From assembly GCA_035771175.1 (NCBI GenBank), contig JAYMFD010003772.1, positions 1 through 64,000 of the forward strand: DNA of 64,000 bases, in the 5' to 3' direction. Made by a program: the position numbers and the translations under genes. The notes under the pieces are model-generated. The model was given only the letters and a program-made list of their open reading frames with translations, was not told where the DNA came from and searched no databases. The stretch comes from Paratinospora sagittata (taxonomy: Eukaryota; Streptophyta; Magnoliopsida; Ranunculales; Menispermaceae). Of this stretch, positions 22,839 to 35,300 are shown one piece after another; position 1 is the first letter of the stretch; each line of letters begins with the position of its first letter.

Positions 22839-25800
22839 AGTTTTTCAAGAGAAGAAAGTAATGATTCTTGCCTTTGCAAAAAAAGGCTTCGAATTGAATC
22901 AAAATTGCAATCTGTCTTCATGTTCAGCTAGTTCTTCATTTCATCCCTTGTGTGCGAAGATTTGCAGAGGCTATCCATTGTTTAAAACTCTAAGTATATG
23001 AAGTGGTCTCGATAAGATAACACATCAAAAAGGAACACATCACCTGTTTTCCATCAAGAACACATCAAACAATAGCTTTCGAATTCTACAAAGATCAAGC
23101 TCGAAGAACGAAGACATATCTCATGTCTAATGCATTAGTTTGATTTCTGGTGTGTAGGGTAACCCCTCGATCAATCTCAGCACTAAAACTCTGAAAATTG
23201 CAAAGTCTTCAAAATCACTTTCGATAAAGTATTTCATTTTTACAAAAATGTTTTCCGAAAGGTTTTAATCGTAATTTTAATGAGTTTTGAATTATTTAAA
23301 AGTGTTTATTCTTATATCAAAGTGTTTTGAGTCAATGAAATGGTTCTTTAGTGTCAAAATATTAATTTTTCAAAAACAAGGCTATCCTGCAATTGGCACG
23401 TCTTAGACTAAAATCTGATATTTCTAACGAGAAAAATGTGGGCACTTCTGCTTGCTCGATTTTTCTATTCCTTCACAGTTTTGCCAGGTTATCTTAATTG
23501 AAATCTTCTGTAGTAACACCTAGATGATTCCCATTGTCTCGCACGCCCAAAAAACTTTAGATTGAACAATATTTTGAATTCAAATCATTTTTTAGTACTC
23601 TTGCTCTTTAACCTTCAACTTCAAATTTTATAAAACACTCATTCTCTGATTTTGAAAAATTCAACACGCACGATATTTGCAAGTTAGATTGAGCTTTTCG
23701 AAGAGTTTTTCAAGAGAAGAAAGTAATGATTCTTGCCTTTGCAAAAAAAGGCTTCGAATTGAATCAAAATTGCAATCTGTCTTGATCTTCAGCTAGTTCT
23801 TCATTTTATCCCTTGTGTGCGAAGATTTGCAGAGGCTATCCATTGTTTAAAACTCTAAGTATATGAAGTGGTCTCGATAAGATAACACATCAAAAAGGAA
23901 CACATCACCTGTTTTGCATCAAGAACGCATCAAACAATAGCTTTCGAATTCTACAAAGATCAAGCTCGAAGAACGAAGACATATCTCATGTCTAATGCAT
24001 TAGTTTGATTTCTGGTGTGTAGGGTAACCCCTCGATCAATCTCAGCACTAAAACTCTGAAAATTGCAAAGTCTTCAAAATCACTTTCGATATAGTATTTC
24101 ATTTTTACAAAAATGTTTTCTGAAAGGTTTTAATCATAATTTTAATGAGTTTTGAATTGTTTAAAAGTGTTTATTCTTATATCAAAGTGTTTTGAGTCAA
24201 TGAAATGGTTCTTTAGTGTCAAAATATTAATTTTTCAAAAATAAGGCTATCCTGCAATTGGCACGTCTTAGACTAAAATCTGATATTTCTAACGAGAAAA
24301 ATGTGGGCACTTCTGCTTGCTCGATTTTTCTATTCCTTCACAGTTTTGCCAGGTTATCTTAATTGAAATATTCTGTAGTAACACCTAGATGATTCCCATT
24401 GTCTCGCACGCCCAAAAAACTTTAGATTGAACAATATTTTGAATTCAAATCATTTTTTAGTACTCTTGCTCTTTAACCTTCAACTTCAAATTTTATAAAA
24501 CACTCATTCTCTGATTTTCAAAAATTCAACACGCACGATATTTGCAAGTTAGATTGAGCTTTTCGAAGAGTTTTTCAAGAGAAGAAAGTAATGATTCTTG
24601 CCTTTGCAAAAAAAGGCTTCGAATTGAATCAAAATTGCAATCTGTCTTGATCTTCAGCTAGTTCTTCATTTTATCCCTTGTGTGCGAAGATTTGCAGAGG
24701 CTATCCATTGTTTAAAACTCTAAGTATACGAAGTGGTCTCGATAAGATAACACATCAAAAAGGAACACATCACCTGTTTTGCATCAAGAACGCATCAAAC
24801 AATAGCTTTCGAATTCTACAAAGATCAAGCTCGTAGAACGAAGACATATCTCATGTCTAATGCATTAGTTTGATTTCTGGTGTGTAGGGTAACCCCTCGA
24901 TCAATCTCAGCACTAAAACTCTGAAAATTGCAAAGTCTTCAAAATCACTTTCGATATAGTATTTCATTTTTACAAAAATGTTTTCCGAAAGGTTTTAATC
25001 ATAATTTTAATGAGTTTTGAATTATTTAAAAGTGTTTATTCTTATATCAAAGTGTTTTGAGTCAATGAAATGGTTCTTTAGTGTCAAAATATTAATTTTT
25101 CAAAAATAAGGCTATCCTGCAATTGGCACGTCTTAGACTAAAATCTGATATTTCTAACGAGAAAAATGTGGGCACTTCTGCTTGCTCGATTTTTCTATTC
25201 CTTCACAGTTTTGCCAGGTTATCTTAATTGAAATATTCTATAGTAACGCCTAGATGATTCCCATTGTCTCGCACGCCCAAAAAACTTTAGATTGAACAAT
25301 ATTTTGAATTCAAATCATTTTTTAGTACTCTTGCTCTTTAACCTTCAACTTCAAATTTTATAAAACACTCATTCTCTGATTTTGAAAAATTCAACACGCA
25401 CGATATTTGCAAGTTAGATTGAGCTTTTCGAAGAGTTTTTCAAGAGAAGAAAGTAATGATTCTTGCCTTTGCAAAAAAAGGCTTCGAATTGAATCAAAAT
25501 TGCAATCTGTCTTGATCTTCAGCTAGTTCTTCATTTTATCCCTTGTGTGCGAAGATTTGCAGAGGCTATCCATTGTTTAAAACTCTAAGTATATGAAGTG
25601 GTCTCGATAAGATAACACATCAAAAAGGAACACATCACCTGTTTTGCATCAAGAACGCATCAAACAATAGCTTTCGAATTCTACAAAGATCAAGCTCGAA
25701 GAACGAAGACATATCTCATGTCTAATGCATTAGTTTGATTTCTGGTGTGTAGGGTAACCCCTCGATCAATCTCAGCACTAAAACTCTGAAAATTGCAAAG

Positions 25801-26298
25801 TCTTCAAAATCACTTTCGATATAGTATTTCATTTTTACAAAAATGTTTTCCGAAAGGTTTTAGTCATAATTTTAATGAGTTTTGAATTATTTAAAAGTGT
25901 TTATTCTTATATCAAAGTGTTTTGAGTCAATGAAATGGTTCTTTAGTGTCAAAATATTAATTTTTCAAAAATAAGGCTATCCTGCAATTGGCACGTCTTA
26001 GACTAAAATCTGATATTTCTAACGAGAAAAATGTGGGCACTTCTGCTTGCTCGATTTTTCTATTCCTTCACAGTTTTGCCAGGTTATCTTAATTGAAATA
26101 TTCTGTAGTAACACCTAGATGATTCCCATTGTCTCGCACGCCCAAAAAACTTTAGATTAAACAATATTTTGAATTCAAATCATTTTTTAGTACTCTTGCT
26201 CTTTAACCTTCAACTTCAAATTTTATAAAACACTCATTCTCTGATTTTGAAAAATTCAACACGCACGATATTTGCAAGTTAGATTGAGCTTTTCGAAG
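22839..26298 (+). repeat. Homogenised single-type run (copies 27-30)
   Basis: Units start at 22839, 23704, 24569 and 25434, each 865 bp. All have GCGAAG, CTCGATAAG, AAAAAGG, GTGTAGGG and CTCAGC, with no alternation. Copies 28-30 share the private variants TTGATCTTCAGC and AACGCATCAAAC. A change near the end of the unit (TCTGTAGTAAC, or TCTATAGTAAC in copy 29) runs through all four. This is simple one-monomer tandem expansion rather than a higher-order repeat. Copies 32 and 34 carry one of these markers each. There is no gene. Confidence 0.8.
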
Positions 26299-29200
26299 AG
26301 TTTTTCAAGAGAAGAAAGTAATGATTCTTGCCTTTGCAAAAGAAGGCTTCGAATTGAATCAAAATTGCAATCTGTCTTGATGTTCAGCTATTTCTTCATT
26401 TTATCCCTTGTGTGCGAAGATTTGCAGAGGCTATCCATTGTTTAAAACTCTAAGTATATGAAGTGGTCTCGGTAAGATAACACATCAAAGAGGAACACAT
26501 CACCTGTTTTCCATCAAGAACACATCAAACAATAGCTTTCGAATTCTACAATGATCAAGCTCGAAGAACGTAGACATATCTCATGTCTAATGCATTAGTT
26601 TGATCTCTGGTGTGTAAGGTAACCCCTCGATCAATCTTAGCACTAAAACTCTGAAAATTGCAAAGTCTTCAAAATCACTTTCGATATAGTATTTCATTTT
26701 TACAAAAATGTTTTCCGAAAGGTTTTAATCATAATTTTAATGAGTTTTGAATTATTTAAAAGTGTTTATTCTTATATCAAAGTGTTTTGAGTCAATGAAA
26801 TGGTTCTTTAGTGTCAAAATATTAATTTTTCAAAAATAAGGCTATCCTGCAATTGGCACGTCTTAGACTAAAATCCGATATTACTAACGAGAAAAATGTG
26901 AGCACTTCTGCTTGCTCGATTTTTCTATTCCTTCACAGTTTTGCCAGGTTATCTTAATCGAAATATTCTCTAGTAACACCTAGATGATTCCCATTGTCTC
27001 GCACGCCCAAAAAACTTTAGATTGAACAATGTTTTGAATTCAAATCATTTTGTACTACTCTTGCTCTTTAACCTTCAGCTTCAAATTTTATAAAACACTC
27101 ATTCTCTGATTTTGAAAAATACACGCACGATATTTGCAAGTTAGATTGAGCTTTTCGAAGAGTTTTTCAAGAGAAGAAAGTAATGATTCTTGCCTTTGCA
27201 AAAAAAGGCTTCGAATTGAATCAAAATTACAATCTGTCTTGATGTTCAGCTAGTTCTTCATTTTATCCCTTGTGTGCGAAGATTTGCAGAGGCTATCCAT
27301 TGTTTAAAACTCTAAGTATATGAAGTGGTCTCGATAAGATAACACATCAAAAAGGAACACATCACCTGTTTTCCATCAAGAACACATCAAACAATAGCTT
27401 TCGAATTCTACAAAGATCAAGCTCGAAGAACGAAGACATATCTCTTGTCTAATGCATTAGTTTGATTTCTGGTGTGTAGGGTAACCCCTCGATCAATCTC
27501 AGCACTAAAACTCTGAAAATTGCAAAGTTTTCAAAATCACTTTCGATATAGTATTTCATTTCTACAAAAATGTTTTCCGAAAGGTTTTAATCATAATTTT
27601 AATGAGTTTTGAATTATTTAAAAGTGTTTATTCTTATATCAAAGTGTTTTGAGTCAATGAAATGGTTCTTTAGTGTCAAAATATCAATTTTTCAAAAATA
27701 AGGCTATCCTGCAATTGGCACGTCTTAGACTAAAATCTGATATTTCTAACGAGAAAAATGTGGGCACTTCTGCTTGCTCGATTTTTCTATTCCTTCACAG
27801 TTTTGCCAGGTTATCTTAATTGAAATATTCTGTAGTAACACATAGATGATTCCCATTGTCTCGCACGCCCAAAAAACTTTAGATTGAACAATATTTTGAA
27901 TTCAAATCATTTTTTAGTACTCTTGCTCTTTAACCTTCAACTTCAAATTTTATAAAACACTCATTCTCTGATTTTGAAAAATTCAACACGCACGATATTT
28001 GCAAGTTAGATTGAGCTTTTCGAAGAGTTTTTCAAGAGAAGAAAATAATGATTCTTGCCTTTGCAAAAAAAGGCTTCGAATTGAATCAAAATTGCAATCT
28101 GTCTTGATGTTCAGCTAGTTCTTCATTTTATCCCTTGTGTGCGAAGATTTGCAGAGGCTAATATTGTTTAAAACTCTAAGTATATGAAAAGGTCTCGGTA
28201 AGATAACACATCAAAGAGGAACACATCACCTGTTTTGCATCAAGAACACATCAAACAATAGCTTTCGAATTCTACAATGATCAAGCTCGAAGAACGAAGA
28301 CATATCTCATGTCTATTGCATTAGTTTGATCTCTGGTGTGTAAGGTAACCCCTCGATCAATCTTAGCACTAAAACTCTGAAAATTGCAAAGTCTTCAAAA
28401 TCACTTTCGATATAGTATTTCATTTTTACAAAAATGTTTTCCGAAAGGTTTTAATCATAATTTTAATGAGTTTTGAATTATTTAAAAGTGTTTATTCTTA
28501 TATCAAAGTATTTTGAGTCAATGAAATGGTTCTTTAGTGTCAAAATATTAATTTTTCAAAAATAAGGCTATCCTGCAATTGGCACGTCTTAGACTAAAAT
28601 CTGATATTTCTAACGAGAAAAATGTGAGCACTTCTGCTTGCTCGATTTTTCTATTCCTTCACAGTTTTGCCAGGTTATCTTAATGGAAATATTCTCTAGT
28701 AACACCTAGACGATTCCCATTGTCTCGCACGCCCAAAAAACTTTAGATTGAACAATGTTTTGAATTCAAATCATTTTGTACTACTCTTGCTCTTTAACCT
28801 TCAGCTTCAAATTTTATAAAACACTCATTCTCTGATTTTGAAAAATACAACACGCACGATATTTGAAAGTTAGATTGAGCTTTTCGAAGAGTTTTTCAAG
28901 AGAAGAAAGTAATGATTCTTGCCTTTGCAAAAAAAGGCTTCGAATTGAATCAAAATTGCAATCTGTCTTGATGTTCAGCTAGTTCTTCATTTTATCCCTT
29001 GTGTGCGAAGATTTGCAGAGGCTATCCATTGTTTAAAACTCTAAGTATATGAAGTGGTCTCGATAAGATAACACATCAAAAAGGAACACATCACCTGTTT
29101 TGCATCAAGAACGCATCAAACAATAGCTTTCGAATTCTACAAAGATCAAGCTCGAAGAACGAAGACATATCTCATGTCTAATGCATTAGTTTGATTTCTG

Positions 29201-29754
29201 GTGTGTAGGGTAACCCCTCGATCAATCTCAGCACTAAAACTCTGAAAATTGCAAAGTCTTCAAAATCACTTTCGATATAGTATTTCATTTTTACAAAAAT
29301 GTTTTCCGAAAGGTTTTAATCATAATTTTAATGAGTTTTGAATTATTTAAAAGTGTTTATTCTTATATCAAAGTGTTTTGAGTCAATGAAATGGTTCTTT
29401 AGCGTCAAAATATTAATTTTTCAAAAATAAGGCTATCCTGCAATTGGCACGTCTTAGACTAAAATCTGATATTTCTAACGAGGAAAATGTGGGCACTTCT
29501 GCTTGCTCGATTTTTCTATTCCTTCACAGTTTTGCCAGGTTATCTTAATTGAAATATTCTCTAGTAACACCTAGATGATTCCCATTGTCTCGCACGCCCA
29601 AAAAACTTTAGATTGATCAATGTTTTGAATTCAAATCATTTTTTAGTACTCTTGCTCTTTAACCTTCAACTTCAAATTTTATAAAACACTCATTCTCTGA
29701 TTTTCAAAAATTCAACACGCACGATATTTGCAAGTTAGATTGAGCTTTTCGAAG
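26299..29754 (+). repeat. Alternating two-type zone (copies 31-34)
   Basis: Units start at 26299 (862), 27161 (865), 28026 (864) and 28890 (865). Copies 31 and 33 carry CTCGGTAAG, ACAATGATC, GTGTAAGG, GTGAGCAC and TTCAGCTTC. Copies 32 and 34 carry CTCGATAAG, ACAAAGATC, GTGTAGGG and GTGGGCAC. Copy 31 lacks 3 bp at AAATACACGCACG (about 27118). Copy 33 has GGCTAATATTGTTT in place of GGCTATCCATTGTTT at about 28156. No gene or other element is seen. Confidence 0.78.
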
Positions 29755-32348
29755 AGTTTTTCAAGAGAAGAAAGTAATCATTCTTGCCTTTGCAAAAAAA
29801 GGCTTCGGATTGAATCAAAATTGCAATCTGTCTTGATGTTCAGCTAGTTCTTCATTTTATCCCTTGTGTGCTAAGATTTGCAGAGGCTATCCATTGTTTA
29901 AAACTCTAAGTATATGAAGTGGTCTCGGTAAGATAACACATCAAAGAGGAACACATCACCTGTTTTGCATCAAGAACACATCAAACAATAGCTTTCGAAT
30001 TCTACAATGATCAAGGTCGAAGAACGAAGACATATCTCATGTCTAATGCATTAGTTTGATCTCTGGTGTGTAAGGTAACCCCTCGATCAATCTTAGCACT
30101 AAAACTCTGAAAATTGCAAAGTCTTCAAAATCACTTTCGATATAGTATTTCATTTTTACAAAAATGTTTTTCGAAAGGTTTTAATCATAATTTTAATGAG
30201 TTTTGAATTATTTAAAAGTGTTTATTCTTATATCAAAGTGTTTTGAGACAATGAAATGGTTCTTTAGTGTCAAAATATTAATTTTTCAAAAATAAGGCTA
30301 TCCAGCAATTTGCACGTCTTAGAGTAAAATCTTATATTTCTAACGAAAAAAATGAGGGCACTTCTGCTTGCTCAATTTTTCTATTCCTTCACAGTTTTGC
30401 CAGGTTATCTTAATTGAAATATTCTCTAGTAACACCTAGATGATTCCCATTGTCTCGCAGTCCCAAAAAACTTTAGATTGAACAATGTTTTGAATTCAAA
30501 TCATTTTTTAGTACTCTTGCTCTTTAACCTTCAACTTCAAATTTTATAAAACACTCATTCTCTGATTTTCAAAAATTCAACACGCACGATATTTGCAAGT
30601 TAGATTGAGCTTTTCGAAGAGTTTTTCAAGAGAAGAAAGTAATGATTCTTGCCTTTGCAAAAAAAGGCTTCGAATTGAATCAAAATTGCAATCTGTCTTG
30701 ATGTTCAGCTAGTTCTTCATTTTATCCCTTGTGTGCGAAGATTTGCAGAGGCTATCCATTGTTTAAAACTCTAAGTATATGAAGTGGTCTCGATAAGATA
30801 ACACATCAAAAAGGAACACATCACCTGTTTTCCCTCAAGAACACATCAAACAATAGCTTTCGAATTCTACAAAGATCAAGCTCGAAGAACGAAGACATAT
30901 CTCATGTCTAATGCATTAGTTTGATCTCTGGTGTGTAGGGTAACCCCTCGATCAATCTCAGCACTAAAACTCTGAAAATTGCAAAGTCTTCAAAATCACT
31001 TTCGATATAGTATTTCATTTTGAAAAAAATGTTTTCTGAAAGGTTTTAATCATAATTTTAATGAGTTTTGAAATATTTAGAAGTGTTTAATCTTATATCA
31101 AAGTGTTTTGAGTTAATGAAATGGTTCTTTAGCGTCAAAATATTAATTTTTCAAAAATAAGGCTATCCAGCAATTTGCACGTCTTAGACTAAAATCTGAT
31201 ATTTCTAACGAGAAAAATGTGGGCACTTCTGCCTGCTCGATTTTTCTATTCCTTCACAGATTTGCCAGGTTATCTTAATGGAAATATTCTCTAGGAACAC
31301 CTAGATGATTCCCATTGTCTCGCACGCCCAAAAAACTTTAGATTGAACAATGTTTTGAATTCAAATCATTTTGTACTACTCTTGCTCTTTAACCTTCAAC
31401 TTCAAATTTTATAAAACACTAATTCTCTGATGTTCAAAAATACAACACGCACGATATTTGCAAGTTATATTGAGCTTTTCGAAGAGTTTTTCAAGAGAAG
31501 AAAGTAATGAATCTTGCCTTTGCAAAAAAAGGCTTCGAATTGAATCAAAATTGCAATCTGTCTTGATGTTCAGCTAGTTCTTCATTTTATCCCTTGTGTG
31601 CTAAGATTTGCAGAGGCTATCCATTGTTTAAAACTCCAAGTATATGAAGTGGTCTCGGTAAGATAACACATCAAAGAGGAACACATCACCTGTTTTGCAT
31701 CAAGAACACATCAAACAATAGCTTTCGAATTCTACAATGATCAAGCTCGAAGAAGGAAGACATATCTCATGTCAAACGCATTAGTTTGATCTCTGGTGTG
31801 TAAGGTAACCCTCGATCAATCTTAGCACTAAAACTCTGAAAATTGCAAAGTCTTCAAAATCACTTTCGATATAGTATTTCATTTTTACAAAAATGTTTTC
31901 CGAAAGGTTTTAATCATAATTTTAATGAGTTTTGAATTATTTAAAAGTGTTTATTCTTATATCAAAGTGTTTTGAGACAATGAAATGGTTCTTTAGTGTC
32001 AAAATATTAATTTTTCAAAAATAAGGCTATCCAGCAATTTGCACGTCTTAGAGTAAAATCTTATATTTCTAACGAGAAAAATGAGGGCACTTCTGCTTGC
32101 TCAATTTTTCTATTCCTTCACAGTTTTGCCAGGTTATCTTAATTGAAATATTCTCTAGTAACACCTAGACGATTCCCATTGTCTCGCAGTCCCAAAAAAC
32201 TTTAGATTGAACATTGTTTTGAATTCAAATCATTTTTTAGTACTCTTGCTCTTTAACCTTCAACTTCAAATTTTATAAAACACTCATTCTCTGATTTTCA
32301 AAAATTCAACACGCACGATATTTGCAAGTTAGATTGAGCTTTTCGAAG
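29755..32348 (+). repeat. Transition copies 35-37 between the left and right variant sets
   Basis: Units start at 29755 (865), 30620 (865) and 31485 (864). Copy 35 has a left-type first half, but its second half is the first to carry TATCCAGCAATTTG, GAGTAAAATCTTAT, GCTCAATTTTT and CGCAGTCCC. Copy 36 is the first with TTTTGAAAAAAATGTTTTCTG. Copy 37 reverts to TTTTTACAAAAATG, the last such copy, and introduces the one-base deletion GTAACCCTCG together with GAAGGAAGAC. Every later copy carries the right-hand GAAAAAAA form. The copies read as mosaics of the two sets. Confidence 0.8.
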
Positions 32349-35300
32349 AGTTTTTCAAGAGAAGAAAGTAATGATTCTTGCCTTTGCAAAAAAAGGCTTC
32401 GAATTGAATCAAAATTGCAATCTGTCTTGATGTTCAGCTAGTTCTTCATTTTATCCCTTGTGTGCGAAGATTTGCAGAGGCTATCCATTGTTTAAAACTC
32501 TAAGTATATGAAGTGGTCTCGATAAGATAACACATCAAAAAGGAACACATCACCTGTTTTGCATCAAGAACACATCAAACAATAGCTTTCGAATTCTACA
32601 ATGATCAAGCTCGAAGAACGAAGACATATCTCATGTCTAATGCATTAGTTTGATCTCTGGTGTGTAGGGTAACCCCTCGATCAATCTCAGCACTAAAACT
32701 CTGAAAATTTCAAAGTCTTCAAAATCACTTTCGATATAGTATTTCATTTTGAAAAAAATGTTTTCTGAAACGTTTCAATCATAATTTTAATGAGTTTTGA
32801 AATATTTAAAAGTGTTTAATCTTATATCAAGGTGTTTTGAGTCAATGAAATGGTTCTTTAGTGTCAAAATATTAATTTTTCAAAAATAAGGCTATCCAGC
32901 AATTGGCACGTCTTAGACTAAAATCTGATATTTCTAACGAGAAAAATGTGGGCACTTCTGCTTGCTCGATTTTTCTATTCCTTCACAGTTTTGCCAGGTT
33001 ATTTTAATTGAAATATTCTCTAGTAACACTTAGATGATTCCCTTTGTCTCGCAGTCCCAAAAAACTTTATATTGAACAATGTTTTGAATTCAAATCATTT
33101 TTTAGTACTCTTGCTCTTTAACCTTCAACTTCAAATTTTATAAAACACTCATTCTCTGATTTTCAAAAATTCAACACGCACGATATTTGCAAGTTAGATT
33201 GAGCTTTTCGAAGAGTTTTTCAAGAGAAGAAAGTAATGATTCTTGCCTTTGCAAAAAAAGGCTTCGAAATGAATCAAAATTGCAATCTGTCTTGATGTTC
33301 AGCTAGTTCTTCATTTTATCCCTTGTGTGCTAAGGTTTGCAGAGGCTATCCATTGTTTAAAACTCCAAGTATATGAAGTGGTCTCGGTAAGATAACACAT
33401 CAAAGAGGAACACATCACCTGTTTTGCATCAAGAACACATCAAACAATAGCTTTCGAATTCTACAATGATCAAGCTCGAAGAAGGAAGACATATCTCATG
33501 TCTAACGCATTAGTTTGATCTCTGGTGTGTAAGGTAACCCTCGATCAATCTTAGCACTAAAACTCTGAAAATTGCAAAGTCTTCAAAATCACTTTCGATA
33601 TAGTATTTCATTTTGAAAAAAATGTTTTCTGAAAGGTTTTAATCATAATTTTAATGAGTTTTGAATTATTTAAAAGTGTTTATTCTTATATCAAAGTGTT
33701 TTGAGTCAATGAAATGGTTCTTTAGTGTCAAAATATTAATTTTTCAAAAATAAGGCTATCCAGCAATTGGCACGTCTTAGACTAAAATCTGATATTTCTA
33801 ACGAGAAAAATGTGGGCACTTCTGCTTGCTCGATTTTTCTATTCCTTCACAGTTTTGCCAGGTTATTTTAATTGAAATATTCTCTAGTAACACTTAGATG
33901 ATTCCCTTTGTCTCGCAGTCCCAAAAAACTTTATATTGAACAATGTTTTGAATTCAAATCATTTTTTAGTACTCTTGCTCTTTAACCTTCAACTTCAAAT
34001 TTTATAAAACACTCATTCTCTGATTTTCAAAAATTCAACACGCACGATATTTGCAAGTTAGATTGAGCTTTTCGAAGAGTTTTTCAAGAGAAGAAAGTAA
34101 TGATTCTTGCCTTTGCAAAAAAAGGCTTCGAAATGAATCAAAATTGCAATCTGTCTTGATGTTCAGCTAGTTCTTCATTTTATCCCTTGTGTGCGAAGAT
34201 TTGCAGAGGCTATCCATTGTTTAAAACTCTAAGTATATGAAGTGGTCTCGATAAGATAACACATCAAAAAGGAACACATCACCTGTTTTGCATCAAGAAC
34301 ACATCAAACAATAGCTTTCGAATTCTACAAAGATCAAGCTCGAAGAACGAAGACATATCTCATGTCTAATGCATTAGTTTGATCTCTGGTGTGTAGGGTA
34401 ACCCCTCGATCAATCTCAGCACTAAAACTCTGAAAATTTCAAAGTCTTCAAAATCACTTTCGATATAGTATTTCATTTTGAAAAAAATGTTTTCTGAAAG
34501 GTTTTAATCATAATTTTAATGAGTTTTGAATTATTTAAAAGTGTTTATTCTTATATCAAAGTGTTTTGAGACAATGAAATGGTTCTTTAGTGTCAAAATA
34601 TTAATTTTTCAAAAATAAGGCTATCCAGCAATTTGCACGTCTTAGAGTAAAATCTTATATTTCTAACGAGAAAAATGAGGGCACTTCTGCTTGCTCAATT
34701 TTTCTATTCCTTCACAGTTTTGCCAGGTTAACTTAATTGAAATATTCTCTAGTAACACCTAGACGATTCCCATTGTCTCGCAGTCCCAAAAAACTTTAGA
34801 TTGAACAATGTTTTGAATTCAAATCATTTTTTAGTACTCTTGCTCTTTAACCTTCAACTTCAAATTTTATAAAACACTCATTCTCTGATTTTCAAAAATT
34901 CAACACGCACGATATTTGCAAGTTAGATTGAGCTTTTCGAAGAGTTTTTCAAGAGAAGAAAGTAATGATTCTTGCCTTTGCAAAAAAAGGCTTCGAATTG
35001 AATCAAAATTGCAATCTGTCTTGATGTTCAGCTAGTTCTTCATTTTATCCCTTGTGTGCGAAGATTTGCAGAGGCTATCCATTGTTTAAAACTCTAAGTA
35101 TATGAAGTGGTCTCGATAAGATAACACATCAAAAAGGAACACATCACCTGTTTTGCATCAAGAACACATCAAACAATAGCTTTCGAATTCTACAAAGATC
35201 AAGCTCGAAGAACGAAGACATATCTCATGTCTAATGCATTAGTTTGATCTCTGGTGTGTAGGGTAACCCCTCGATCAATCTCAGCACTAAAACTCTGAAA

